Assembly: GCA_950097015.1 (NCBI GenBank)
Contig: CATNEN010000038.1
Coordinates: 26,511,001-26,575,000 of the forward strand
DNA: 64,000 nucleotides
DNA from: Macrostomum hystrix
Lineage: Eukaryota; Platyhelminthes; Macrostomidae
Direction: 5' to 3'
Shown here: in pieces, positions 1-11,569 of the stretch
How positions within the stretch are numbered: the first letter of the stretch is position 1
Layout: the number at the start of each line of letters is the position of its first letter
The notes under the pieces: model-generated
What the model saw: only the letters and a program-made list of their open reading frames with translations
The model's database searches: none
What the model was told of the DNA's origin: nothing
Made by a program: the position numbers and the translations under genes

Positions 1-238
1 TATCTTGAAAAAAAATTTCTTAGCTACTTCTAGTACTTTACACTACTCATAAATTAGTTTTTTTGACAAATGAATGGAACTATACCATCCTATTACTTTT
101 TAATAGATAATCTTTTGTTGTGTACAAAGGCTATTAATATTTTTTGTTTGACTTTCTTGAAACTTAAAACTACTATAATATGTCTTTCTAAACTGTCTTT
201 ATAAACTAAATCTTCCACAGCAAATTGGAAGTATTTCC

Positions 239-3200
239 ATGGACAGCGATCAAGAATATCTCACAGCAACTGATGTGCGGCACAGCCAGTGCAATAAAGC
301 ATGCTGCGCTTTTGGCAGTGGAATAGGCTTTGGCATTGCCCTGGTCTGTGTGTCAATCACGGTTGCCATAGCATTTCCAATTGTGTTTCACAACCTAATC
401 GCATCCATGCTACCAATTGCCAATGGCAGCATCACGTATGATGCCTGGTCGTCTCCCACAGCTACTACACCAGTGTACATGCAATTCTGGCTATTCAACT
501 TGACTAACGGCGCTGAATTCCTTCGCGGCGACAAGCCGGCCGTAGATCAAATCGGACCATTCACTTATCAGGAGGAGCGTAGGAAGGGAAATATCACAAC
601 CTACTCCAACTCTACCATCTCCTATAGGGAGTACAGATCGTTTCATTTTCGCCTGGACATGTCTTGTTGTCCGGAGGAAAGCCAAATGTCCGTAGTCAAC
701 TTGGCCTACTTCACAGTTACTAATCTGCTTCGTTACCGGGGCAAGCTGCTTCAGACATTAGCCGAAGATTTATTTAAAGCTACAAAAAATCCGCCGATCA
801 TTCAACGGACCGTTAAAGAGATTCTATGGGGCTACGAGGATCCTACATTGAAATTCGGATCGGATTTAGCGAAAATTGTCGGCTTTAAATTGAACCCAAG
901 TGTTGGATTGTTCTATGGCAAAAACGGCTCAGACGATGGGCAGTACTTGATTTTTACTGGTCAGGTGAGTTAACGAAAGTTAAGTTAAGTTAACGAATTT
1001 TTTTAATCTGGTTGCTTATTTTTGGACGTTCAATTTGCTTTTTTCAGTATAGAAATCTGTTGTCTATGGTTGAAACAGTCTGTAATTCTTTAATTGTAGC
1101 TGACGCTACTTATCAATTGGATCGTTACTTATGCGTGTTAAATTATTCTCTGTTAAGGTTGCCTTTTTATTTCTAATTTAAGAGCTGAAACGAGAGAACA
1201 AACCAGTACAGTATTATCTATGGGACAGATAGTACAATAAAATAGCGTTGGGGGAGAATAACTATAGACTTAAACTAAATAATAATAGTTAGTAGAGACA
1301 ACTGCTAAAAAGTCATTTAACTGTACCCTGAGCAATCGGATTTCATGTAGTCTCTGGTCTAGAACGCCCCGTTGTCTGTGCGCTCGGCTTCGCTTCGGCC
1401 AAAATTTAATTCAATTGGGGGAGTTTATATTGAACGTTGTTTCTTCAGTCCTGAATGATATCAGGAAATCCTCATTTTCAACATGCGATGCCACCACCTT
1501 ATTGTGACGGATGAACTGTGAACTAATTACCTGCGATATCATGCAAGGTCAATTATCTGTGGTACCAACGTACTTTGGTACCACATTTGGTACAGTGCTG
1601 CATTATCACTGGCCTTGAAGACAAATGGAGCTTGTCTTTGTAAGAAAATATTCGTGCTATACTGCATTACACTCTGCGAGGTTGGATTATCTAGTCATTT
1701 TACAATCGATATGGACTGCTGTCCAGTCTCGACCAATCACAATAGAGGCTTATTTGTATTTTTTACGCATTGGCCCATTAAATTTGTGAAGATAAGTGAG
1801 CACGACACTACTCAGGGAACGGTCTACAGACCACAGCTTAACAAAAAAACTCACCACTTTACTTTAAGGTTTATTTTCTACAGAGTTTTTTTTTAGTTTT
1901 ATCATTATCAACTTGAGCGATGAGCCCTGGTAAGTACAATAACTCCTAGCTAGTATTGAGCATGACAGTTCAGTACCTAGTATTTTCTTCAACTTTTGCT
2001 TTAGCTCGAAATCTTCTAGCAGTGCTGCTGCCACTGCTGAGCTCGCTGACTGTCTGCCTGTGCAGGTCCGGAGACACCTGGACTCAGGTGCAGGTGCAGT
2101 GCTTGACCAATGCCACCCCAGTCCACAGCACCAGAGCATTCACTGAGCAGCACTGCTCAATGCTGGCCTCTGATGCATTCCCGTCTGGAATTCTGGTTGC
2201 CCAGTTCAGAGCGGCCTCTCTCCAGTGTGCTCTCTTCCGCTACCAGTCCGTGTGTCGCCAGCTTCTCTCCGGTGTGAGCAGCGACTGCCGAGTGCTCATC
2301 CGATTCCCCATCAGCTATCCGAGCAAGCTCAGCTCGAAGCTCACAAACGTGTGGCTTGGAGACGACATGACCAGATTGGAGAATGTGCTGTGCCAGGCTG
2401 ACGAAGAGACGAACCGCTTCTATCCGATCGGCGTCAAGTGGACAGAGGACGGCGCCGCGTTCGATGGGAGCAGCTCGTACTTGGCGCTGAACAAGAGCGA
2501 CATCGCGTTCGGCTCCGGCGTCACCGTGCTGCTGCGGATGAAGAGAACGCCTCAGGTGCAGCCACTTCTTGAGTTTCTGGACTGCTCAGATTTTGAGACC
2601 GGACGCTACTTTGATCAGTTCTGGGAGTATAGCACGGCCTCTAAATTTTATGTCTGTGTGAAGACCCTAGCTGGAGTCTCGCCAATAGTCTACCAGACTA
2701 ACACTGCCCCAATGTCTTCTGGCTCCAACGAATGGATCAACTATGGCTTTACGTCCAACCTGACTGGTAGCGATTGGGGCCTGTTTTTGAACGGCGATTT
2801 CTTGCCCACTAGCAACGTCTCGCATCCTGCGGCTTCCGACTACAAACTGCTGCCGCGGAAATGCTTCAGATTTGGCAAGCGGCTCAACCATTCGACAACC
2901 ATTCAACCATTCCATTAAACTCCATGTTTAATGGAGTTCTGCGAGCCATCGCAATAGCTGACTGGTTCCTGACTGGTAACGAGATACGCGAATTTTTCAA
3001 TCAGATTCCGTAAACTGAAACTGCATTTGAAGTTCGTCTAAAATCGAATAATCGAAACTTCACGCCGTTGGAAAAGACTGGAACAAAAAAAACGAAAAAA
3101 ACGTCGAAAGAAACAATATTTTAAAACATTGCTGAGAAAAAATATGCAACGAAAAAAACGACCTGTGTTTGCACGAGGCTTTCACAGCTAACTTGATGCA

Positions 3201-6060
3201 TTATCTATCTTCTGCTTCTACAAAAGTAATGTAATTTGCCTAATGGACTGCGTTCCTGGATTATTGGCGGGTATATTAATCGTATTTAAACATTTTAGAT
3301 GTATTTTCCTTTCTAGCTTACTATCGATTTGACTGTTGAGCCAAAAATGTCAAATTTGCACAAAAATTATATTGACTCCTTAATGGTGTCTTAATGGTGG
3401 TTCCGAGTTAAAGTTGATCGCAAAACTTTGTTTAATTGCAATAGACGAGAAAAATTCGCTGAAATTTTAATAATTCAATAATTTATCTTTGCCTCGGTGC
3501 TGACTTCAATCAAATGTATAATTAAACGGTCTTATCTGACAGTCAAATCGTGTTTTTCATTTCAGATGGCTTCTGACTCTTAAAATAATGGTTTTCTTAG
3601 AAAAACAATGGATTGAAAATCTTATTTACACCCGAATCTATTTTTATTGTCTCTTAAACGAAGCGTCCAGCTAAAGGAAAAGGGAATTTCATTAAAGTGG
3701 TTGCTATGGTATTTGTTATTGGGCAGAAAAATTAGGTCAGCTTTCTGCATGTAGATGCATAACATCCAGTCCTTATCAAAGCTCTTTAAATTTGTTCCAA
3801 TTTAACAAGAGCATACGACTGTAAATATTTCAGTTTTAAGTATTACTTGCGGTATTTTCACTTCTATCACGCGACAAATCAATTATGCCCCTCTTCTTCC
3901 TGTGTATACTGCTTGTATTGCATATGACGTTTGATGCTCTCTGACCTTTAAACTTGTGATAACTGCGATGGATAGTTGCCATCGCCGTCTGCTGTTGTTA
4001 TAATAGCCATGAATTTGTTATCAATCTGCTTGTTGGAAACACATCTATAGCTCGCACCCCACAATCTGATAACACTGCCAGAACTCCTACCCTTACAGGC
4101 CCCAAGCACACAATATCTACCCCACAACCCCCTACCCTACAACCCTCTGCCCCACAACCCCCTACCCTACAACCCTCTGCCGTACAGCCCCCTACCCAAC
4201 AACCCTCTGCCCCACAACCCCCTACCCAACAACCCTCTGTCCCACAACCCCCTACCCTACAACCCTCTGCCGTACAGCCCCCTACCCTACAACCCTCTGC
4301 CGTACAGCCCCCTACCCAACAACCCTCTGCCACAAAATCCCCTACCCTACTACAGCCTGCTGTTTAACAATTTTAGTTCGCGTCACGACCTCGTCTAAAA
4401 CAAGATGCATAATTTCATATTGAAAAACTCCTAAACCCAATTAACAGTCGGACATCAGCCACCTCGCCCTAGTAGACCGTTGGCAGGGCAACTCGAGCCT
4501 ATCAACTTGGAGCACAGATTCAGCCAATATGCTAAACGGCACGGATGGTACCATGTTTCCGCCGTTTGTTGATTCATCCAAACGATTGTACATCTATAGC
4601 ACGGATATTTGTCGGTCGATCTACGTCACCTATGTGGGTCCTAGCACAGTTAGGGGCATTAATCTGAACCGATTTACAGCCCCAGCCGAAGTATTTTACA
4701 ACTCCACCATCAATCCTGAAAATGCCGGATTCTGTGTTGGCGGTGTCTGCTTGGACTCAGGCGCGCTCAATCTGACAACCTGTCAGCCTGGTGAGTTCTA
4801 GTCTTCAGAGCATCTTGACCGGATCTTCGCGACTCTAATTCTAGTCTATTCTTGTCAGGTTCTTCCGCCAGTTGCTGTCATCATGACTAGAATTCTTGTC
4901 AGGTTATTTTTGTCCGTAAGTCATTAGGACTCGGATTCTTGTCAGATAATTTCGTCAGTTGTTATCAAGACTGGGATTCTTGTCAGATAATTTCGTCAGT
5001 AGTCATGAAGACCCGGATTCTTGTCAGATTATTTCGTCAGTTGTCATTTGGACTCGAATTCTTGTCAGGTTATTTCGTCAGTAGTCATGAAGACCCGGAT
5101 TCTTGTCAGGTTATTTCGTCAGTTGTCATTTGGACTCGAATTCTTGTCAGATTATTTCGTCGGTTGTTATCAAGACTGGGATTCTTGTCAGATTATTTCG
5201 TCGGTTGTTATCAAGACTGGGATTCTTGTCAGATTATTTCGTCGGTTGTTATCAAGACTGGGATTCTTGTCAGATTATTTCGTCGGTTGTTATAAAGACT
5301 CGGATTCTTGTCAGATTATTTCGTCAGTAGTCATGAAGACCCAGATTCTTGTCAGATTATTTCGTCAGTAGTCATGAAGACCCGGATTCTTGTCAGATTA
5401 TTTCGTCAGTTGTCATGAAGACCCAGATTCTTGTCAGATTATTTCGTCAGTAGTCATGAAGACCCGGATTCTTGTCAGATTATTTCGTCAGTTGTCATTT
5501 GGACTCGGATTCTTGTCAGATTATTTCGTCAGTAGTCATTAGGACTCGGATTCTTGTCAGATCTTGTCACCCAATCTTTCTAATTGGCAGGTGTGCCAGC
5601 CGTGGCCTCTCAGCCGCATTTCTACCAAGCTGCCCAGCACTACATTGACGCTGTGATCGGCATGCGGCCGTCTCCGGACCTCGCCACCGTGCTAGACGTC
5701 GAGCCGAATACCGGCCTAGTGATGCAGGCCGCCAAAAAGTTGCAGATCAACTTCGCCCTGACCTCCGGGCCGGGTTTCTCTTCCTCTAGCCGCATAGCGC
5801 CTGTGTTCATGCCGCTACTGTGGGTCAACGAATCGGCTACCATTGACCCGAACTCTGCTGAACAGTTTCGCGGCACTGTGCTTCTGGCAATGCGGGCTGC
5901 GACCTGGGTGCAGTGGGCCTCGCTGAGTGTTGGCCTGTTACTGTCTCTGGTCTGCCTGGTTGTGTGCGCGTATCGCCGAAGAAGACTGGCTGCTGGTGCT
6001 GCTGCTGCTAATCCGGAGATTAACAGCGATGCAGTGCAGTACGAAGGGCTAAATATTTAA
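239..6060 (+). CDS. CD36/SCARB-family scavenger receptor, copy A (3 exons)
   Basis: Coding exons are 239-964, 4448-4790 and 5591-6060 (phases 0 and 1), giving 512 residues, close to SCARB1 length. Family role: a two-pass membrane receptor for lipids, lipoproteins and modified ligands at the cell surface or in lysosomes. Seen: an N-terminal membrane span at about residues 26-54; a large, N-glycosylation-rich ectodomain with family landmarks (IGPFTY, LLWGYEDP, NGTDGTMFPPF, DICRS, NPENAGFC, VEPNTGL, WVNESATI); a second span at about 462-483; and a short tail starting RRRRL. A splice acceptor ends at 220, so the first coding exon probably follows a 5'-UTR intron. ATG 239 sits in a CCATGG context. 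Intron 1 holds a nested reading frame and intron 2 a 41-bp minisatellite. The exact subfamily (CD36, SCARB1 or SCARB2) is not resolved. Confidence 0.9.
965..1961 (+). other. Intron 1 of CD36 copy A, 5' part
   Basis: AT-rich intron sequence. Short open frames here have no recognisable protein features. One copy of the GTCTATGG octamer lies at 1062-1069. Confidence 0.5.
1962..3013 (+). pseudogene. Nested LamG-like secreted protein frame with a C-terminal frameshift
   Basis: A 318-codon frame (1962-2918) lies on the same strand inside intron 1 of CD36 copy A. It begins with a leucine-rich signal-peptide-like stretch, then a cysteine-containing region, then a concanavalin/LamG-like segment from about residue 165 (AFDGSSSYLAL, then WGLFLNGDFLP and FRFGKRL). 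The frame stops at 2916-2918 within a CAACCATTC-type slippage repeat. Two bases out of frame, 2930-3013 reads on as the expected end of such a fold (NGVLRAIAIADWFLTGNEI, then a stop at 3011-3013). That points to a small indel, so this is either a recent pseudogene or a sequencing error in the short repeat. The GC-rich codons contrast with the AT-rich intron. The true 5' end may include an upstream exon. No named family is claimed beyond LamG-like. Confidence 0.55.
3014..4107 (+). other. Intron 1 of CD36 copy A, middle part
   Basis: AT-rich sequence between the LamG-like frame and the minisatellite. I see no gene, RNA gene or recognisable mobile element. Confidence 0.5.
4108..4345. repeat. 30-bp minisatellite in intron 1 of CD36 copy A
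   Basis: About seven tandem copies of a C-rich 30-bp unit built from CCCTACCCTACAACC and CTCTGCCCCACAACC halves. It ends about 100 bases before the acceptor at 4447. Its length is a multiple of three, so it stays open in several frames. Confidence 0.85.
4828..5572. repeat. 41-bp minisatellite in intron 2 of CD36 copy A
   Basis: About 18 copies of a 41-bp unit containing GATTCTTGTCAG and TATTTCGTCAG. It starts about 40 bases after the 5' splice site at 4791 and runs nearly to the acceptor. Each unit carries pyrimidine-plus-CAG motifs that resemble 3' splice sites. Confidence 0.9.
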
Positions 6061-6239
6061 TTAGCACATTGACATTCACTATATTGATTGTTTCTGATCG
6101 CTAGCTGCGTGCTTGCCTATATATTTTGCTCCGAAACCTGTCTTTTTATGAAAATTCATCTTGATCGTTTCATGACTCTAATCTAAATGGGTCCTTATTT
6201 TCATTGTTCGCCTCTATTTTATAATATAAAAAATTAGAT

Positions 6240-6850
6240 ACAACCGTCACTGCCTGTCTGTCTATTCTCCTTCTCTCTCCCATGTCACTCTCTCACCCTC
6301 TCTCTCTCCACGTCTCTCGAAATCTCACTCTGTCACCCTCTCTCTCCCCATCTATCTAAATCTCTCTCTCTCCCCATCTCTCTAAATCTCTCTCTCCCCA
6401 TCTCTCTAAATCTCTCTCTCTCCCCATCTCTCTAAATCTCTCTCTCTCCCCATCTCTCTAAATCTCTCTCTCTCCCCATCTCTCTAAATCTCTCTCTCTC
6501 TCCCCATCTCTCTAAATCTCTCTCTCTCCCCATCTCTCTAAATCTCTCTCTCTCCCCATCTCTCTAAATCTCTCTCTCTCCCCATCTCTCTAAATCTCTC
6601 TCTCCCCATCTCTCTAAATCTCTCTCTCTCCCCATCTCTCTAAATCTCTCTCTCCCCATCTCTCTAAATCTCTCTCTCCCAATCTCTCTAAATCTCTCTC
6701 TCTCCCCATCTCTCTAAACTCTCTGTCTCCCCATCTCTCTAAACTCTCTGTCTCCCCATCTCTCTAAATCTCTCTCTCGCCATCTCTCTAAACTCTCTGT
6801 CTCCCCATCTCTCTAAATCTCCCACTCTATCTCAACCTCGATCTCCCCAT
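6240..6850. repeat. 22-24-bp pyrimidine minisatellite
   Basis: About 24 copies of a unit ending CCCCATCTCTCTAAA. A small outlier block of the same family lies at about 7200-7275. It is downstream of CD36 copy A. Confidence 0.9.
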
Positions 6851-7730
6851 CTTTCCGTTAAGCAAAGAATGTTTATTGTTATTTATGCTGTGGTTGAATC
6901 ATGAGATGTAAGACTGAGAAAGATTTTGCTTAGTATATTTAAGTGTAGCTAGAACGATGGAAGATACTGTACGGGATGTCTATGGGATGAGCGAATGCTG
7001 AGAGAAGTACGAACGTAAAATTAAATAAACCATCATAGAAACACTGCGGTGTGGAATTCTATGGGAATCGGAGTGCTAAGTGAGCTGGAGTGCAGAATTG
7101 CGGGAACAAACAAATGTACTCGTAGAATAAATCTGGGTGAGCAACTGGAAAATTAAGACATAAATTATAAATGTTATGGAGAGATGTTTATCTCGACACC
7201 ATCTCTCTCTTAATCTCACTCTCTCACCCTCTCTCTCCCCATCTCTCTAAATCTCCCACTCTATCTCCCAAATCTCCCACAATTGATAGATTATCGATGA
7301 GCTACTGAAATAGTATTCACTAGTTAACCCAGTCAGATTTGTAGTGCTAACACTCAATATTCAGATAAACATTTTTTAAAGCAGATTTTTACATTTTTCT
7401 CATGAATTTAAATATTTATAATTTGTCTTTCGAAAACTTCAGTTTTTTTAAGAAGTCGATTTTCCTAATTAAAAATTGCTTGTCTATGATTGCGCGCGAG
7501 TATTTTCGGTTCGTTTTTAAAAGTTCTTCGCGGGAAAGTGTGATTGTTAAAAGAAAAATAATAAAAAATTGTGACATTTTTTATCCAGTCATTGATTACT
7601 GATATTATTAAAAAATAACTTACTTTGCACAACTTGCTCGCTTTCTAAGGAACTCATTTAATTTATTTTGATGTGTTAAACTATATCTAGTAACATTTTT
7701 TTTCTATTTAACAGTTAATCTATTCAGCAC
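6851..7730. other. Intergenic stretch
   Basis: AT-rich with a short block of the preceding repeat (7200-7275) and one GTCTATGG octamer (6979-6986). A 66-codon frame at 7402-7602 is AT-rich and low in complexity; I do not support it as a gene. Confidence 0.4.
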
Positions 7731-7734
7731 TATC

Positions 7735-8405
7735 CTCATCTCCTCTCCCCTCCTCTCCTCTCCTCTCCTCTCCACTCCTCTCCTCTAATCTCCTCTCCTC
7801 TCCTCTCCTCTCCTCTCCACTCCTCTCCTCTAATCTCCTCTCCTCTCCTCTCCTCTCCTCTCCTCTACTCTCCTCTCCTCTCCTCTCCTCTGCTCTCCTC
7901 TCCTCTCCTCTCCTCTGCTCTCCTCTCCTCTCCTCTCCTCTCCTCTCCTCTGCTCTCCTCTCCTCTCCTCTCCTCTGCTCTCCTCTCCTCTCCTCTCCTC
8001 TGCTCTCCTCTCCTCTCCTCTCCTCTCCTCTACTCTCCTCTCCTCTCCTCTCCACTCCTCTCCTCTAATCTCCTCTCCTCTCCTCTCCTCTCCTCTCCTC
8101 TCCTCTCCTCTACTCTCCTCTCCTCTCCTCTCCTCTCCTCTCCTCTCCTCTCCACTCCACTCCTCTCCTCTCCCCTCCTCTCCTCTCCTCTCCACTCCTC
8201 TCCTCTAATCTCCTCTCCTCTGCTCTCCTCTCCTCTCCTCTCCTCTGCTCTCCTTTTCTCTACTCTCCTCTCTTCTCCTCTCCTCTCCTCTCCTCTCCTC
8301 TCTTCTCCTCTCCTCTCCACTCCACTCCTCTCCTCTCCTCTCCTCTCCTCTCCTCTCCTGTCCTCTCCTCTCCACTCCTCTCCTCTACTCTCCTCTCCTC
8401 TCCCT
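7735..8405. repeat. (TCCTC)n pentanucleotide array
   Basis: About 130 copies of a 5-bp unit, with scattered single-base variants (ACTCC, TGCTC, TACTC). Strict purine/pyrimidine strand asymmetry makes non-B or triplex structure possible. Confidence 0.95.
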
Positions 8406-8443
8406 CTATAGACTAAAGTTTAGTAGACAACATTCAAGAAATA

Positions 8444-9770
8444 CACTCAGCAACATTGAAAAGTTTCCACCCTCGCGCAAGTTGTATATTTAGAGTTTCA
8501 AAACCGGTTTTTGTCGCCAGACTTGTGCCATAGACGATTGATGATTTCGTCAACACGCACTTGGGCCATAGACGCCAGACAAGTCGAAGGAAACATTCAC
8601 ATGTAGCAGTCAGCCTACAGGAGTCTATGATCCACGTTCGCAACCAAACGGAATGGTTCGCCAAATGACCGACCTGGAACGAGCGCGCGCCGTTGGCATG
8701 CTGGACGCTGGGGTGTCCATCCGAGCTATTACTCGCCAAATTGGGCGGTCTCGCACAGCAATCCGCAAACTGCAGATCAAGTGCAGAGAAACTGGCAGCG
8801 TGGCGCTAGCCACGCGCGGCCGGCGGCTCAATTTGCGCAGTACAACTAGGAGGGCGGACCGGCGATCGCTGCGAATGTCGAAGGGAAGCCCCACATTGCC
8901 AGCCACCCTGCTACGGCTGATGTGGGCTGAAAGAAGCAGGCGAGGGGATTTCTGAGCGCCCAAACCATCCGACGACAATAGCGGGAGTTGGGGCTGTGAT
9001 CCCGTAAGATGCGCAAACGGCCACGCCTGACCCCAACCCATGTGGCCAGCCGGCAACAATGGGAAATGCAAAGGGTCCAGTGGAGGCAGCAGCAGTGGCG
9101 GCGAGTGATTTTCGCGGATGAGAGCCGCTTTCGATTGTTCCGTGCCGACGGCCGCATTCGAGTGTGGCGCCAGCCACGCCAGGAGATGCTGCCGCAGCAC
9201 GTGCAAAACTCAGAGAGCTGCAGCTTCTATTCACGTGTGGGCAGGCATCACAATGCACGCAAAGACGGAGCTTGTGTTCCTGGATGCGACTGTGACTGCC
9301 GAGTCGTATTTGCCAATTTTTTTGCCAAGCCAACCTTCTACAGACGCTGCTGCCCTTCATTGATGCTTCATGTGGTGGCGTGGGGAACAGCGTCCTCCAA
9401 GACGACAACGCCCCACCGCATCGCGCAGCCGCTGTGGTGCATCTGAAGGACTGACTACTTCGGAATCACTGTCTACCGCGAATCACTGTCTACTGCATGG
9501 CAACAGCTACCGCAAGATTTTCTGCGACGCCTGGTTGTGGGTATGCCCGGAGAGTGTGCGCTCTGCTGCACGCACGTGGCTGCTGTACGCGTTACTGACC
9601 CTGTTCTGGGCCAGTTGGCACCAGATGCTCGCGTACTTTCTTTGCTGTTCGTTTGCTTCGTTCGAATCCGGATTTTATATCTGTCTATGGCTCAAACCAC
9701 AAATATCTCCACCTACCAAAACGTTGACCCATCGTGCGCTAGGGTGGAAACTTTTCAATGTTGCTGAGTG
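8444..9770 (+). mobile_element. Tc1-like DNA transposon with matching terminal inverted repeats
   Basis: A 1327-bp element flanked by TA at 8442-8443 and 9771-9772. The ends are inverted copies of about 36 bp beginning CACTCAGCAACATTGAAAAG, with one mismatch (CTCGCGCA versus CTAGCGCA). The near-identical ends and TA target duplication fit the Tc1/mariner superfamily and suggest fairly recent insertion. The enclosed transposase is broken. Confidence 0.92.
8653..9448 (+). pseudogene. Tc1-type transposase remnant
   Basis: The first frame (8653-8955) encodes a paired-type helix-turn-helix N-terminus (MVRQMTDLERARAVGMLDAG, then GRSRTAIRKL) and stops at 8953-8955. The catalytic region follows in other frames: FADESRFRLF carries the first catalytic Asp (about 9108), then HVWAGITMHAKTELVFLD (about 9220), then QDDNAPPHRAAAV with the second catalytic Asp (about 9400). 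At least two frame changes and stops separate these pieces, so no active enzyme can be made from this copy. I did not identify the third acidic residue. Confidence 0.85.
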
Positions 9771-10180
9771 TAGCTTGGTCAGCCATTTTTCGTCTTCTGT
9801 AGTAAGTCTTCTTGTCCACTGTAGTAAGTGGGGGCTTCGTGATTATTACCCATAGACTAAAGCACATAGTAATGTTTTTTATCTATGCTTGACTCAGCAT
9901 TCCATTTTGCCTTTCCAAATTTATAAAATCCAATTGCTTTTTTTATTCTCAGTTATTGGGCTCATTCTTTGCCAGGAACGCCTAGTCTATTGTGTCTAGT
10001 TTCGTTTGGGCCACAAACGATTGCGTCGACGGAAATTGTGAACTAAGTAAATTTTTGCGCGCCTTTCGGGCATCGAAACAGGAATACAACAGATTGCTTA
10101 TCTGCGAATAGTCTATGGTCAAGCCGCCTCCCATCTTTGGATATTCCCAACGGGTTATATTTGGATATACCCATTTGCAG
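9771..10180. other. Spacer between two DNA transposons
   Basis: No gene seen. It holds two GTCTATGG octamers (9851-9858 reverse, 10111-10118 forward). Confidence 0.4.
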
Positions 10181-10188
10181 ATGAGCAA

Positions 10189-11352
10189 CAGGGACAACTA
10201 AAACCCTCGGGACGCGAAACGAGCCAATTCATGGCAAAGAATCTGAGGGGCTCGCTTAAAAGTATTGTTCTATGGCTTTTTCAAGTCTTCTCTGCTATCA
10301 GGCATTAACGGTTAGATTAAATAGTAAAGCGAGGCAATATCGAGTATTTAATTTAAAGAATAGGAACCAGTGATATAATTACAATGTATTTACAATGTAT
10401 ACCTGCGATATAGTAGAGCGAATTGGGTTGGGTGAGAAGTTGGGTGAGACAAAAATTCGAACAGACAGGTCTCCATCTTTATCTAACGTAAACAAGTAAA
10501 CGTCTTTGTTCAGAATAGCTGTGTTCAGTGCATGTCGAGATACGACATCCGAATTTTTCACATCAGCTCGAAAACTTTCCCATGCCGGCAAAAAATCAAG
10601 CAGCTGAAAAGCGTCCATCTCATCGATGTCGCCGCACCTCGCGTCAGAAAGAACATCGCGCTTTTCGGCCTGTCGGTCCTGGTCTAAAATAAGAGTAAAA
10701 ATAAAAGTAAGATAATTGTGAGCGGCAAAATCGATTTAGACGCTAAGTGTTGAGCAATCTATAAGTTACGTACCTTGGTTCTGAACAAAACACGAGCTAG
10801 GAACTCCATTAAAAACAGAAGGAGGATTAATTGGCCTTTCGGTAGAGTTTTTCTTGACCATTGCAGCATCGCTTGGCCAATGCTTTACGCACACGCCAAT
10901 GCTGTCAGTCACTCTCTAAAATAATAAATTTTGGGTTTCAAGTTGTTTGGACGAGACTGGCATGCAGAATTGAAGCGGAATTATGCAGCAGTAATGACAG
11001 CAAATGATCTGGTTTCTTACCTGTAGAATATTTGGCAGCGCCTTTCTCCATCGCTCTCGCTCCTGTGGATCTCTGGGAAACGCAAATATCCGTGCTCGAA
11101 CGGCTTCAGAGTTGTAATTTGACGAGCACGGAAATACGCTGCACTTTCTTGGCATTTCATCAAGTGAAAAAAAATTCTTCTCTTGATATAGTTCAGCTTA
11201 GCTTCACTGCTGGCCGCAGCTAAAGCAATTTTAATTTGCTTGATAGCAGAGAAGACTCGAAAAAGGCATAGAACAATACTTTTAAGCGAGCCCCTCAGAT
11301 TTTTTGCCATGAATTGGCTCGTTTCGCGTCCCGAGGGTTTTAGTTGTCCCTG
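10189..11352 (-). mobile_element. P-like (THAP-coding) transposon with about 113-bp terminal inverted repeats and 8-bp target duplication
   Basis: A 1164-bp element starting CAGGGACAACTAAAACC and ending with its reverse complement. The inverted repeats run about 113 bases (10189-10301 and 11240-11352) with only a few mismatches. It is flanked by a perfect 8-bp duplication, ATGAGCAA, at 10181-10188 and 11353-11360. An 8-bp duplication plus a THAP-encoding gene suits the P superfamily; hAT elements also make 8-bp duplications and often begin CAGGG, so hAT is the alternative. It is too short for a full transposase, so it looks like a non-autonomous derivative that kept the DNA-binding part. Confidence 0.88.
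10379..11155 (-). CDS. THAP-domain protein inside the P-like element (3 exons)
   Basis: Exons on the minus strand are 11155-11021, 10915-10774 and 10683-10379 (phases 0 and 1), all with GT-AG borders, giving 193 residues. Residues 1-58 match the THAP zinc-finger pattern: Cys5, Cys10, FAFP at 24-27, Trp36, then Cys54-x2-His57. The proline-rich RPINPPSVFNGVPSSC follows, as is common just after a THAP finger. THAP domains bind DNA, and in P transposases they recognise element ends. The last about 100 residues (FLPAWESFRADVKNSD) are not recognised. There is no catalytic RNase H-like region. The frame is intact. Known family precedent: truncated P products that keep the THAP finger can act as transposition repressors; that role here is only inference. 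Confidence 0.8.
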
Positions 11353-11360
11353 ATGAGCAA

Positions 11361-11569
11361 CCTGTATATTCCTGTATCAATGCGTTTGCGAGTATATATT
11401 TTATTCAATACAACAAAGCTGAATAAACAGATTGACTCTTGAAGCAGTCATCGGACTTCAGATCCACCTTTCTCTTCACAACAAATTCAAAATACCTCTG
11501 GATCCCCGCTCTGATGCACACAAGGGAAACCGGAGAATATTTGGCTCCTTGCTTGGTCTCCAGCGTGAA
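11361..11569. other. Spacer downstream of the P-like element
   Basis: No supported gene. AT-rich near the element, becoming more GC-balanced toward the possible exon at 11570. Confidence 0.35.

Noticed and set aside
1962..3013. LamG-like frame as an extra exon of CD36 copy A
   Set aside because: CD36 proteins have no such domain, the flanking exons join in phase without it, and it has its own signal-peptide-like start.
7720..8320. RRGEE-rich frames
   Set aside because: Translation of the (TCCTC)n array.
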